A DNA stretch of 64,000 nucleotides from Sinorhizobium mexicanum (GCF_013488225.1 NZ_CP041238.1:1761501-1825500); one strand, 5' to 3'; shown: positions 8,225 to 17,024, numbered from the stretch's first letter. Notes: generated from the letters alone by a model not told the origin. Numbers and translations are program-made.

Positions 8225-9172
8225 ATGAGCGGAGCAAGTTCGTTCGACCTGCGCGTCGTCGAGACGCGACGGATGGCAGACGATGTACTGGAGTTGGTGC
8301 TCGCCCGGCCGGACGGCAGCCCGCTTCCGTCATGGTTGCCAGGCGCGCATATATCGCTCGAGCTCCAGCAGGGGCTGGAACGCCAATACTCCCTGTGCGG
8401 GAGGCCCGACGATTGCGCGACGTGGCGGATCGCGGTGCTGAAGGCGAGGGAGAGTAGGGGCGGTTCTCGCCACATCCATGACAAGCTGAAATCCGGCGCG
8501 ATCATACGCTCGACCGGGTTGCGGAACCACTTCCCCCTCGAAGCGGCCAGCGGCTACATCTTCATCGCGGGTGGCATCGGCATCACGCCGATGCTCCCGA
8601 TGATCGCCGAGGCGGAGCGCGAGGGTAAACCCTGGGTCCTCCACTACGGAGGGCGTAGCAGAGCGTCGATGGCGTACCTGACCGAACTCTCTGCTTACGG
8701 GGACCGCGTGAACGTCGTTCCCGAAGACCAGGCGGGCATGCTCGATCTTCGGTCGATCACGCAGGATATCCCGGAAGGATACCTCGTATACTCATGTGGC
8801 CCCGAAGGGCTCCTGAACGCCTTGGTAGGCCTTTCCGCCAACTGGAAGAACGGCACGCTCCACCTCGAGCGTTTCACTCCGGTCGAGCTCGACACGAGTG
8901 GTGACAAGCCTTTCACAGTTCACCTGCGGGATAGCGGCCGCTCGATCGTCGTCGGCGCGAACGAAACCATCCTCGACGCGATGAAAAGGGAAGGGATGAG
9001 CCCTCCTTCCTCGTGCCGCGAGGGAACATGCGGAACATGTGAAACGAAAGTGCTCCGTGGAAAGGTCGACCACCGAGACGCGGTCCTGAGCGCGTCGGAG
9101 AGGGAGGCCGGAGATTACATGATGATATGTGTCTCCCGGGCGCTCGGTGACGAAATCGAGATCGACGCGTGA
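8225..9172 (+). CDS. PDR/VanB-family oxidoreductase (FMN, NAD, [2Fe-2S])
   Basis: A 315-residue phthalate-dioxygenase-reductase type protein. It has an N-terminal flavin domain (WLPGAHISLEL, RQYSLCGRPDD), an NAD domain (IFIAGGIGITPMLPMI) and a C-terminal plant-type ferredoxin domain with CREGTCGTCETKV and a final Cys in MMICVSRA. Such proteins pass electrons from NADH to Rieske oxygenases such as vanillate demethylase or carnitine monooxygenase. AAGGAGG precedes the ATG. With the small Rieske protein two genes upstream it looks like a three-component system lacking its terminal oxygenase. Confidence 0.9.
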   Translation: MSGASSFDLRVVETRRMADDVLELVLARPDGSPLPSWLPGAHISLELQQGLERQYSLCGRPDDCATWRIAVLKARESRGGSRHIHDKLKSGAIIRSTGLRNHFPLEAASGYIFIAGGIGITPMLPMIAEAEREGKPWVLHYGGRSRASMAYLTELSAYGDRVNVVPEDQAGMLDLRSITQDIPEGYLVYSCGPEGLLNALVGLSANWKNGTLHLERFTPVELDTSGDKPFTVHLRDSGRSIVVGANETILDAMKREGMSPPSSCREGTCGTCETKVLRGKVDHRDAVLSASEREAGDYMMICVSRALGDEIEIDA

Positions 9173-9189
9173 CGTCGGGTAGGTGAACT

Positions 9190-10083
9190 ATGGGACTTGT
9201 ACTTCAATCCGGCACCCGCATCGCCGTAAGCCTTGGGGTCGATTTTGACGCTCACACGGTCTGGGAAGGATCGTTCAACGTTTCGTCGCCATCGTATCTC
9301 TCGCGCGGCGAGTTCTGTGCGGAAGTGGGCGCTCCTCGTCTTCTGGAGCTCTTCCGCAAACACGACATCAAGACGACCTGGTGCACGCCCACGCATACGA
9401 TGGAGACGTTTCCCGAAAGCCTTGAGAAAATATTGGCGGACGGACACGAAATTGCGGCGCATGGTTGCCGCCACGAGCGTATCGGCGGACTCGAAGAGGC
9501 CGAGGAAAGGCGTCTGCTGGAAAAGCAGATGGAGCTTCATACGAAGTATGTGGGCCGCCGTCCTCGTGGCTATAGATCACCGTCGTGGGACTTCAGCCCC
9601 AACACCCTAAGCCTCCTTGAAGAATATGGATTCGACTGGGATTCATCTCTCATGGGGCGCGACTTCGAGGCGTATCGACCGCGTCCGATGCTTCGTAGCG
9701 AAGTTGGCCCTCACGTGTTCGGCGATCCGAGCCCGATAATCGAAATTCCCGTCTCTTGGTACCTCGACGATTTCCCGGCGCTGGAGCACGTATCGCGCAT
9801 CAACCCAGGACTGGCGAGCACCGAGGTGACTTACCAGCGCTGGAAAGACCACTTCGACTTCGCCTACGAGGAAGTTCCCAATGCGATCTTTGTGCTGACC
9901 GTGCATCCTCAAACGATCGGGCGCGCCGCCAACCTTATGATGTTCCGAAAGCTGGTTGACTACATGCGCTCTAAAGACGGCGTCGCTTTCATGACGCTGA
10001 GCCAAATCTGCGACAGCTGGCAGGACTTGTCGGATTTCGCAACCCTCAAGCACGGCGAGCGAACGACCCATGCACATCGATAG
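9190..10083 (+). CDS. polysaccharide deacetylase family protein (NodB-fold)
   Basis: A 297-residue protein with NodB homology. The metal-binding Asp motif is GVDFDAHT near residue 17-22, the His pair is in AAHGCRHERI, and RGYRSPSWDFS follows as the third motif. There is no signal peptide, so a cytoplasmic role is likely. This subgroup includes peptidoglycan-deacetylase-like and allantoinase-like (PuuE) hydrolases acting on small amides or imides rather than polysaccharide. Position inside a CoA-ligase/hydratase operon favours a small-molecule C-N hydrolase. It overlaps the next gene by 14 bp. Confidence 0.85.
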   Translation: MGLVLQSGTRIAVSLGVDFDAHTVWEGSFNVSSPSYLSRGEFCAEVGAPRLLELFRKHDIKTTWCTPTHTMETFPESLEKILADGHEIAAHGCRHERIGGLEEAEERRLLEKQMELHTKYVGRRPRGYRSPSWDFSPNTLSLLEEYGFDWDSSLMGRDFEAYRPRPMLRSEVGPHVFGDPSPIIEIPVSWYLDDFPALEHVSRINPGLASTEVTYQRWKDHFDFAYEEVPNAIFVLTVHPQTIGRAANLMMFRKLVDYMRSKDGVAFMTLSQICDSWQDLSDFATLKHGERTTHAHR

Positions 10084-10861
10084 ACATGTCGAAGATGGCG
10101 CATTGTGGCTGACGCTCAGCAACCCGGACAAGATGAACTGCCTCGGTCTCGCTGAGTATAACGGCCTTGCTGACGCCGTCATCGAGGCCAGTGCCGACGA
10201 CACGCTAGACGTCATCGCGATCACCGGGAGCGGTCGCGCCTTCTGTACTGGAGGAAACCTCAAGGAAATCCAGTCGGAACAGGCGAAGGGCGAACTACCG
10301 GGCAAGGTCATAATCCAGCGGTTCGCAGACGCTTCACTGCGACTGTTCCAAGCCATCGAAAGCTCGTCGAAAACCGTGGTTGCCGTCGTTAATGGCTACT
10401 GCCACGCGGGCGGACTGAGCATCGTGTTGAGCAGCGACGTTTCCATCGCCAGCGACCGTGCGGACTTCTGCGTGCCGGAGGCCAAGGTGGGGCTTGCCGA
10501 TCCTTATGCGCCACTCCGGCTGGCGCGCGCCGTCGGTTTACCCCGCGCGAGATGGATGATGTACACAGCCGAGAGAATCCCAGCAGCGCAGGCGTTTGAA
10601 ATCTCCCTGGTGAACAGGGTGGTTCCGCACGAGACGCTTATCGAGGAGGCCCGCTCTCTAATCGGAGTTCTTCAGAGGACCTCGCCGACCAGCCGGGCCA
10701 TCTACAAGAAATGCCTCAACTCCGATCTTCCAGCCTTCAGTCGGGACATCATGATCAGCGCGAATGCGTCGCCTGATGCCCTGGAAGGGCTGCGGGCGTT
10801 CGTCGAGCGGCGCGAACCAATATGGCCCTCCCGTCAGGGACCGCGCATCGGCGGCGCATGA
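10070..10861 (+). CDS. enoyl-CoA hydratase/isomerase family protein
   Basis: A 263-residue crotonase-fold protein. The oxyanion-hole segments are GRAFCTGGNLKEI and YCHAGGLSIVLSSDVSIAS. The second segment, HAGGLS, has the conserved GG but no acidic residue at the place of classic hydratase Glu144, so an isomerase, hydrolase or other crotonase reaction is possible. It starts 14 bp inside the deacetylase gene and is followed by an AMP-forming CoA ligase, whose product it presumably uses. Confidence 0.85.
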   Translation: MHIDRHVEDGALWLTLSNPDKMNCLGLAEYNGLADAVIEASADDTLDVIAITGSGRAFCTGGNLKEIQSEQAKGELPGKVIIQRFADASLRLFQAIESSSKTVVAVVNGYCHAGGLSIVLSSDVSIASDRADFCVPEAKVGLADPYAPLRLARAVGLPRARWMMYTAERIPAAQAFEISLVNRVVPHETLIEEARSLIGVLQRTSPTSRAIYKKCLNSDLPAFSRDIMISANASPDALEGLRAFVERREPIWPSRQGPRIGGA

Positions 10862-10931
10862 CCTGGGCTGGCTTGAAGCGAAAAGTTCAATGAATCACCT
10901 CCCGGTCGGGAGCAAGGAAAGGAACTGGCAA

Positions 10932-12530
10932 ATGTATTCTGATGAGACGGGCAGGCTGCTGGCGCGCGGTTCGGCGATCAGCCTCGGCGACGTGCTCGAA
11001 ACGCGCGTGATGGTTTCCCCGGACTGGCTGGCGCTCGAGTATCTCGGGCACGATTTCACCTATCGCGAACTCAATTCTCTCGCCAACCAGTGCGCGTGGT
11101 CGCTGCTCGACCTCGGCGTGAAGTACGGGGAGGCAGTTGTGGTTCTCTCGGAAAACACGCTTGACTACCTGTCCCTGATCTATGGGGCCGCGAAGACCGG
11201 AGTAGCCGTCGCCGGATGCAACTATCGTCTGGCGGCACCCGAAGTCGCGGTTTCGATTTCGGTCATAGCGCCGCGGTTCGTGTTTGTTTCCGCCTCTCTT
11301 GAGCCCCTGTTACGCAAAGCGATGCCGCATTACCCTGAGGGCTTGGCGAAGCCCGAGATCATCGTCTGGGATTCCAATGATTTCGGCGGCCACAAGCCCG
11401 AGCTCAGCAAAGCCCTGCGCCACGAGACGGACGCGGATCCACGGATCGATATCGATCCCGAGTCCGTCCTCGTGATCGTATATACGAGCGGTACGACCGG
11501 CGCACCGAAAGGCGCGGCCCTGTCCCATCGCTCGATCATGGCACGCGCTGGCATCATGTGCGCCGAGCTTCAGCTGACTGAGACGGACAACTACGTCGCG
11601 TGGCACCCGCTTTTCCACATGTCCTGCTCTGACTATGTCCTGATCACGCATGTGCGCGGGGGCAAGGTGTTCATGACGCCGCGTTTCGACGCGCCGGCGA
11701 TCGCCGACTTCTGCACGCGCGAGAAGATCGGGTGGCTCTTCCTGGTTCCCGGCGTCCTGGACGACGTGGCCGAAGCCATCAAGGCGACCGGCAAGTCCGT
11801 CAAAGGCATCAAATACGTCGGCTGCATGGCCGATCTTTCACCGGTCCACTCCCTCAAGAACATCACGGAAGTCACCGGGGCAGGCTACTTCAACACCTTC
11901 GGAACGACAGAGGTCGGCACCGTTCCGAGCGCCTACGGCACGCTTGACCTGTCCCAGGCAACTGTCTCGTTCCGAAAGGTGCAATCAACGTTCTCCCGGA
12001 TGCGCATCGTTGATGGAAACGGAAACGACTGCCCGACCGGCACGCCCGGCGAAATCCTTTACCGGACACCCACGCTCTTCAGCGGCTATTGGAACAACGA
12101 CAAGGCGACGAACGAGACCATGCGGAATGGCTGGTATCATTCAGGGGATATCTGCGTCCTCTACGACGACGGCACTTACGATTACCTCGGCCGAAGCAAG
12201 TACATGATCAAATCCGGCGGGGAGAGCATCTATCCGGCGGAGATCGAACATGTCCTGCTCAAGCATCCTAACATTTCTGAAGTTCAGGTGATCCGGGTCC
12301 CGGATCCAAAATGGGCTGAGGTGCCGGCCGCCTACATAGCGACCCATGACGGCAACGAAATATCCGAGCAGGAGTTGAACGAATTCTGCGCCAAGCTGAT
12401 CACCAAATGGAAGATTCCCAAGCACTACCGCTTTATCGGTACGGATGACTTTCCGCGCAATGTCACCGGAAAGATCGAACGTCCCCGCCTCGAAAAGATG
12501 TTCGCTGCCGAGCAACTCGTAGTGGCATAG
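10932..12530 (+). CDS. AMP-dependent acyl-CoA synthetase/ligase
   Basis: A 532-residue ANL-superfamily enzyme that activates a carboxylic acid with ATP to the CoA thioester, releasing AMP. The AMP-binding P-loop is YTSGTTGAPKGAALSH, the hinge region is GWYHSGDI, and the C-terminal catalytic Lys is in NVTGKIERPRL. The ATG at 10932 is chosen for AAGGAA 8-9 nt upstream; an in-frame ATG at 10890 is the alternative. It is the last gene of the Rieske operon and is followed by a hairpin. The acid substrate is unknown. The AMP produced may be recycled by the adenylate kinase encoded at 38345. Confidence 0.9.
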   Translation: MYSDETGRLLARGSAISLGDVLETRVMVSPDWLALEYLGHDFTYRELNSLANQCAWSLLDLGVKYGEAVVVLSENTLDYLSLIYGAAKTGVAVAGCNYRLAAPEVAVSISVIAPRFVFVSASLEPLLRKAMPHYPEGLAKPEIIVWDSNDFGGHKPELSKALRHETDADPRIDIDPESVLVIVYTSGTTGAPKGAALSHRSIMARAGIMCAELQLTETDNYVAWHPLFHMSCSDYVLITHVRGGKVFMTPRFDAPAIADFCTREKIGWLFLVPGVLDDVAEAIKATGKSVKGIKYVGCMADLSPVHSLKNITEVTGAGYFNTFGTTEVGTVPSAYGTLDLSQATVSFRKVQSTFSRMRIVDGNGNDCPTGTPGEILYRTPTLFSGYWNNDKATNETMRNGWYHSGDICVLYDDGTYDYLGRSKYMIKSGGESIYPAEIEHVLLKHPNISEVQVIRVPDPKWAEVPAAYIATHDGNEISEQELNEFCAKLITKWKIPKHYRFIGTDDFPRNVTGKIERPRLEKMFAAEQLVVA

Positions 12531-12540
12531 TTGAACCGCG

Positions 12541-12563
12541 GGCAGGCTTACAGGGAGCCTGCC
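12541..12563 (+). terminator. hairpin after the CoA-ligase gene
   Basis: Perfect inverted repeat GGCAGGCT (12541-12548) and AGCCTGCC (12556-12563), 7-nt loop, 10 bp after the stop. No T-run follows, so it may be a weak terminator or an mRNA 3' stabiliser. Confidence 0.5.
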
Positions 12564-12614
12564 TGCCAACCACCTCTTCCCGGCCCCTGCCATCGGCGCT
12601 ATATTTAGTGCTGT

Positions 12615-12627
12615 ACTGTTCTACAGT
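12615..12627. promoter_or_regulatory. candidate GntR auto-operator, ACTGTTCTACAGT
   Basis: ACTGT-TCT-ACAGT, 46 bp upstream of the GntR start, with 12 of 13 bases shared with the site at 6556. The centre GT-N3-AC fits FCD-subfamily operators. Autoregulation plus control of the upstream operon is inferred. Confidence 0.6.
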
Positions 12628-12672
12628 GTAATGTCGTAAATCGCGCCCGGGGTGCGATGCAGGAGCAATTGA

Positions 12673-13395
12673 ATGAACAATCCGAGTTATTCGGACGACT
12701 TTACGGTCGGGGATATCGTAATTCGCAAGACCACAGCCGCCCAGCAGGTAGCGGACGGTCTGTCCGATCTCATTCTTTCCGGAAGGGTCATGCCCGGCCA
12801 GAGACTTCGCGAGGCAGCAATCGCCGCCGAACTCGGTGTGGCTCGCAATACCATCCGCGAGGCGATCAGACAGCTGGAATTCGCGGGTCTAGTCCGGGTT
12901 GAAGTCAATCGCGGCGTCGTGGCAATTTCGCCAACCCGTGACAGTCTCGCCAGCCTCTACAGTGCCCGGCTGACCCTGGAGAGCAGCGCCGTCGAGCACC
13001 TTATCGATAAGGCGGCGATCGCTAAGGTGCGGCAGGCGTATGATAGGCTCATTGACTCGGTTGCCACGCAAGACGTCGGCACCATCGTGCGGAGCGATCT
13101 GGCGTTTCATACGGAGATCGTCGCTCTACTGAAAAGTCCGCGGATCGATCAGTTTTACGCCCAGCTGTGCCGCGAACTCCGCTTCTACCTCGTGTTTCTT
13201 TCAGTGAAGGATAGTCAGTTCGTCCAGCTGTCCGGTGTAGTCGACGAGCACAAGCCGATCATGGACGCAATTGAATCCGGCGACGTGCAGCGTGCGAAGG
13301 CCGAGGTTAGTAATCACATCCGAAACAATGAGCAGCGCGTCGCGTCGTTGATATTCAGGCACCTTCCCCGGGAGCAGACAGGCGCGGCAGTCTAA
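12673..13395 (+). CDS. GntR-family transcriptional regulator (FadR/FCD subfamily)
   Basis: A 240-residue regulator. The N-terminal winged helix-turn-helix includes LREAAIAAELGVARNTIREAI. The C-terminal FCD ligand domain has the metal-type residues of the family (RSDLAFHTEIV, EHKPIMDAIESGD, VSNHI). It follows the CoA-ligase gene by 142 bp and has its own palindromic site. The same site lies before the Rieske operon, so it probably controls that pathway in response to one of its intermediates. FCD regulators usually bind small carboxylates or acyl compounds, but the effector is not predictable. Confidence 0.92.
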   Translation: MNNPSYSDDFTVGDIVIRKTTAAQQVADGLSDLILSGRVMPGQRLREAAIAAELGVARNTIREAIRQLEFAGLVRVEVNRGVVAISPTRDSLASLYSARLTLESSAVEHLIDKAAIAKVRQAYDRLIDSVATQDVGTIVRSDLAFHTEIVALLKSPRIDQFYAQLCRELRFYLVFLSVKDSQFVQLSGVVDEHKPIMDAIESGDVQRAKAEVSNHIRNNEQRVASLIFRHLPREQTGAAV

Positions 13396-13611
13396 AGATG
13401 GCTGTCTGGCTCTCATAAGCGTTCCAGACACACTGTCGGTAGCCTACCCGGTCGTCGCTTTCATGAAGGAAGGACTGCCTAGCGAAGTTCTGAAGTCGCT
13501 CCTCATTGAACATCCCAGCGTGCGTGTTGCGGGGGCGGATGTCACGGTTCCTCCGATCGTCAGCCGGAACTACGGATCGAAAGGTTTGACGGTGAACGGG
13601 CTCCTCGGAGT
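13396..13611. other. no intact gene; degraded or non-coding stretch
   Basis: Between the GntR stop and the dehydrogenase remnant no ORF with convincing codon pattern or ribosome site is seen. A 68-codon frame at 13463-13669 (MKEGLPSEVLKSLL...) matches no family I recognise and runs out of frame into the remnant, so it is probably also a gene fragment. Confidence 0.5.
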
Positions 13612-13757
13612 CATCCCATCGCTGCGAATTATGCGAACTCCTTGGGTATGCCGACCGCGATTTCGATGAGGTGCACAAGCTTTTCGAGACCGCGGCCCAG
13701 TACGGCTATGGCGATAAGGACGTCTACGCCGTGGGTGAGGCCCCGTCAGCTCGCTAA
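13612..13757 (+). pseudogene. 3-hydroxyisobutyrate dehydrogenase-like C-terminal remnant, frameshifted
   Basis: Two adjacent frames encode consecutive pieces of the beta-hydroxyacid dehydrogenase C-terminus. From 13612 the frame gives HPIAANYANSLGMPTAIS. From 13659 another frame gives DFDEVHKLFETAAQYGYGDK and ends at a TAA at 13755-13757. The GYGDKD ending is typical of the family. The upstream NAD-binding and catalytic parts are absent, so this is a truncated, frameshifted leftover. It shows past loss of an oxidoreductase gene next to the GMC operon. Confidence 0.55.
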
Positions 13758-13923
13758 TTACCGAGTAATGCCCCGCTAATGGACAGCGAGCGGCAATCGG
13801 CGCGAAAGCGCGAGGCACTTCCGAACGTCAACAGCAGTTTAAACGGCGACGCCTCCACTTCCTCCACCCTCAGCATTGTAGGCGACGATCGCGACTGAAA
13901 GCTTGACGACCGCACACGGTATG

Positions 13924-13955
13924 TACTAGATAGACTAATAACATACTCGCAAGTT
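13924..13955. promoter_or_regulatory. tandem TACT boxes upstream of the GMC operon
   Basis: TACTAGATAGAC (13924-13935) and TACTCGCAAGTT (13944-13955) start exactly 20 bp apart. Both keep the left half TACT; the right halves are degenerate. The spacing equals that of the better pairs at 28289/28309 and 35785/35805. The pair lies 60-90 bp before the GMC start. This is a weaker member of the set. Confidence 0.4.
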
Positions 13956-14014
13956 TGTGGCGTATCGTTCGGGCATTTGGCGACGGTAGAGTCGGACTGT
14001 AAGGGGAGCGGTCA

Positions 14015-15679
14015 ATGGATCGGGAGTTCGATTTCATCGTAGTCGGAGGTGGATCGGCAGGGTGCGCTTTAGCCGCGCGCCTGAGCGAGGACTCCAGGGT
14101 CACGGTCCTTCTCATCGAAGCCGGGCCGGATGCCAATCCGTGGCAGGTGCGCATGCCCCTGGCGGTCGACGCTCTTCTCACGTCCACGAAGTATAACTGG
14201 GCATTCGAGTCCGAAGAAGAGGAAGGCCTTGGCGGCCGAAAGATTGCGCATCCCCGTGGCCGCGTGATGGGCGGTTCTTCCGCCATCAACGGCATGGTTT
14301 ACACCCGCGGCAATCCTCAGGATTATGACGAATGGCGCGACGAACACGGATGTACCGGGTGGGGTTACGCGGACGTCCTTCCATACTTCATCCGCATGGA
14401 AAACGCCAAGGGCGGCGACGACCGTTACCGGGGACGCACAGGTCCGCTGAAAGTGACGCGCCCGGTATTCAAGAACCCCTTGAATCATGCGTTTATCGAG
14501 GCTGGCCGTGAAATTGGCTATCCGGTTACCGAGGACTCGAATGGTCCTCAGCACGAAGGTTTCGCGGTAGCAGAACAAACGATTTTCAACGGCGAGCGAA
14601 TTTCTACCGCAGCCGCGTTTCTGACGAAGTCAGTGCGCTCGAGAGCGAATCTCACGATTGCCCCTAAGACCCTCGTGGAAAGGATCGTTCTTGAGGGGCG
14701 TCGCGCGGCTGGAGTTAAATGCCAATCCTCCGGGGCGTCCAAGTTGTTCAGGGCGCGTCGCGAGATCGTTCTATGTGCAGGCGGGGTCGGAAGCCCGCAT
14801 ATACTCAAGCTTTCCGGAATCGGTCCGTCCGACGAGCTCAGGAAGCACGGCATCGCAGTGGTGCACCATTCCAAAGCTGTTGGCGCAAACCTTCAGGATC
14901 ACCTCGACCTGCCGATTCAATATTCCTGCAAGTTGCCAGTCAGCCTCAAGAAGAATACCGAATGGCCGCGAAAGGCGTTCGTAGGCATTGACTGGTTCCT
15001 CACCAAGGGCGGCGTGGCGTCGAGCAATCAGTTCGAAGCAACGGCGTACATTCGCAGCCGCGCCGGGATATCAAAACCGAACCTCAAGTTTGAGTTTTTC
15101 CCGCTCAGCATCTCGCACGATAACTTCAAGCCGTATCCCCAGGAAGCGTTTCAGATCCACTGCACGATCGAAACGTCCTATGCGCGGGGGGAACTTCTCC
15201 TCAAGTCGTCGGATGCCGCCGACGCCCCGGCTCTGCACTTCAACTACCTTTCCGACGACCGCGATATGCAGACCTTCCGCGAGGGCGTCGCGCTCGCTCG
15301 CGAGCTTGTGGCCTCACGTGCCTTCGAGCCCTTCCGTGGAGCGGAGATCGAGCCGGGCCAGGCGGTGAAGAGCAAGGACGCTCTCGACGCCTGGATTCGC
15401 CGGCGCGCGACGACCGCGTTCCATATTTCTGGTACCTGCGCCATGGGACGAGCGGACAACCCCGCAGCCGTTGTCGGCCCGGACCTCAAGGTCCATGGGG
15501 TCGAAGGGCTGAGGGTCGCCGATGCATCCATCATGCCTGTCGTCGTGACGTCCAACCTGAACGCATCGGCGATCATGATCGGGGAACGGGCCGCTGACTT
15601 CTGTCTCGGCCGTCCCCAGCTCAGCCCTTCAAACGAACCCTACTGGGTCCACCCCAACTGGCAGACGAGTCAACGCTGA
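14015..15679 (+). CDS. GMC-family oxidoreductase (choline dehydrogenase-like)
   Basis: A 554-residue FAD alcohol dehydrogenase. The N-terminal Rossmann motif is FIVVGGGSAGCALAARLSE, GMC signature 1 is HPRGRVMGGSSAINGM, and the C-terminal active-site His is in AFHISGTCAMGR with the Asn in NLNASAIMIGERAADF. Family members oxidise choline, other alcohols or amino alcohols, passing electrons to quinone or oxygen. No signal peptide or membrane segment is seen. AAGGGGAG precedes the ATG. It heads an operon with an MDR dehydrogenase and an FAD-linked oxidase. A paralogue is at 39752-41368. Confidence 0.9.
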   Translation: MDREFDFIVVGGGSAGCALAARLSEDSRVTVLLIEAGPDANPWQVRMPLAVDALLTSTKYNWAFESEEEEGLGGRKIAHPRGRVMGGSSAINGMVYTRGNPQDYDEWRDEHGCTGWGYADVLPYFIRMENAKGGDDRYRGRTGPLKVTRPVFKNPLNHAFIEAGREIGYPVTEDSNGPQHEGFAVAEQTIFNGERISTAAAFLTKSVRSRANLTIAPKTLVERIVLEGRRAAGVKCQSSGASKLFRARREIVLCAGGVGSPHILKLSGIGPSDELRKHGIAVVHHSKAVGANLQDHLDLPIQYSCKLPVSLKKNTEWPRKAFVGIDWFLTKGGVASSNQFEATAYIRSRAGISKPNLKFEFFPLSISHDNFKPYPQEAFQIHCTIETSYARGELLLKSSDAADAPALHFNYLSDDRDMQTFREGVALARELVASRAFEPFRGAEIEPGQAVKSKDALDAWIRRRATTAFHISGTCAMGRADNPAAVVGPDLKVHGVEGLRVADASIMPVVVTSNLNASAIMIGERAADFCLGRPQLSPSNEPYWVHPNWQTSQR

Positions 15680-15749
15680 AGTCGCCGCGGAGTGTTCCTT
15701 TTGTGGGCCGCCGCGAGCGAGACCTGATTCCAACATCGAGGACACAGAC

Positions 15750-16880
15750 ATGGATAACAAGCAGGCCATCCCGGAGAAAATGCGCGCTGTACTCCTCACC
15801 GGATTCGGCGGGATCGATAAGCTCCAGTATAGGGAGGACGTGCCCGTACCGCGCGCGGGCAGCGGAGAGGTACTCGTTCGCGTGGGAGCGTGCGGGATGA
15901 ACAACACCGACATCAATCTACGGACGCGCTGGTATGATCGCGACGTGAACGAAAGCCTCTCGGAAGATGTTGGGCTCAAGGGAGCGGGCGATCCCAAGAA
16001 GGCGGACGCTGACACAAGCGGCACCTGGAAAGAAGAGAAGATCGTGTTTCCGCGTATCCAGGGTGCCGCGGTGGTCGGGACTATCGTGGCGGTCGGAGAG
16101 GCCGTGGACGCGTCACGGATTGGCGAACGTGTAATCGTCGATCCGCAGGTCCGTGACCTGTCGCTGCCCGAGCGAGCCCAGTTGGTCGCTTATCTCGGCG
16201 GGGAGCGCGACGGCGGCTATGCCGAATATACGGCGGTGCCCACGGAGAATGCCTACGCCATCGAATCCAACCTCACCGACGCGGAACTCGCGACCTTCCC
16301 GACATCCTACGATACAGCGGAAGAGATGCTCGTTCGCGCCCGCCTCGGCAAGGGCGAAACGGTCGTAATCACCGGAGCCGCGGGCGGCGTCGGCACGGCC
16401 TTGGTCCAGCTTTCCCTTATCCGAGGCGCTACGGTGATCGCTATTGCCGGCGCGGCAAAGGAAGAAAGGCTGAAAGCCTTGGGAGCCCACCATTTTGTCG
16501 CGCGAGAGAACCCCGACGTGCGCGGTGCGATCGAGGCTATCGTAGGCGAGCGGGCAGTGGATGTGGTTGCGGACGTTGTCGGCGGGCCCTTCTTCACAGA
16601 CAGCTTGAAGCTGCTGCGCCGGGGCGGTCGGTATTCCACGGCGGGTGCTATCGCCGGGCCGATCCAGCCGATCGACCTGAGAGACCTGATTTATAAGGAC
16701 CTCGAGCTTTTCGGCATCACGTGCCCTACGCCGGAAACCTTCAAGTCCATTATTGGACACGTAGCCGAGGGACGTCTTAAACCTCTTATCGAGAAGACGT
16801 ACAAGCTCCGCGATCTCGCTGATGCGCAGACCGAACTGGTCAAGCGCAATCACGTGGGCAAGCTCGTCGTCGTTCCGTAA
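15750..16880 (+). CDS. zinc-type alcohol dehydrogenase / quinone-oxidoreductase-like MDR protein
   Basis: A 376-residue medium-chain dehydrogenase/reductase. The N-terminal GroES-like domain contains GEVLVRVGACGMNNTDIN and the Rossmann domain shows VVITGAAGGVGTALVQLS. The structural-zinc cysteine cluster of classic ADHs is not visible, placing it nearer quinone reductase or crotonyl-CoA reductase relatives. An unusual charged stretch (about residues 65-92, rich in D, K, E) sits after the first motif. It likely uses NADPH on a product of the upstream GMC enzyme. Ribosome site GAGG lies 8 nt before the ATG. Confidence 0.85.
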   Translation: MDNKQAIPEKMRAVLLTGFGGIDKLQYREDVPVPRAGSGEVLVRVGACGMNNTDINLRTRWYDRDVNESLSEDVGLKGAGDPKKADADTSGTWKEEKIVFPRIQGAAVVGTIVAVGEAVDASRIGERVIVDPQVRDLSLPERAQLVAYLGGERDGGYAEYTAVPTENAYAIESNLTDAELATFPTSYDTAEEMLVRARLGKGETVVITGAAGGVGTALVQLSLIRGATVIAIAGAAKEERLKALGAHHFVARENPDVRGAIEAIVGERAVDVVADVVGGPFFTDSLKLLRRGGRYSTAGAIAGPIQPIDLRDLIYKDLELFGITCPTPETFKSIIGHVAEGRLKPLIEKTYKLRDLADAQTELVKRNHVGKLVVVP

Positions 16881-16930
16881 GACACCGCCTTCATCGATGG
16901 GCCCCCTACCTAGACCCGAGAATGAGTAAG

Positions 16931-17008
16931 ATGACAGCAATTGATCGGGCCCTCGCGCGTTTGCCTTCGGAAATCGTTGTCCGCGACCAGGATATCGTTG
17001 GAAAGTAA
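16931..17008 (+). pseudogene. 5' fragment of the FAD-linked oxidase gene, cut by IS66
   Basis: The reading frame from the ATG at 16931 (an in-frame ATG at 16922 is also possible) gives MTAIDRALARLPSEIVVRDQ followed by DIVGK, then meets a TAA at 17006-17008 inside the left end of the IS. The same frame resumes after the IS at 19587 with VGKYTTDFRHLYVG. Joining the halves through one copy of the 8-bp duplication restores a 476-residue protein with a normal N-terminus for a 2-hydroxyacid oxidase. The insertion is therefore in codons 23-25 of the gene. Confidence 0.85.
16997..17004. repeat. left target-site duplication GTTGGAAA
   Basis: The 8-bp sequence GTTGGAAA immediately before the IS left end is repeated exactly at 19587-19594. 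Eight bp is the usual duplication length for IS66-family transposition. Confidence 0.95.
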
Positions 17009-17024
17009 GCGCGAATTTCCCCGC
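17005..17024 (+). repeat. IS66 left inverted repeat
   Basis: GTAAGCGCGAATTTCCCCGC, matching the complement of 19567-19586 at 18 of 20 positions. Confidence 0.92.
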
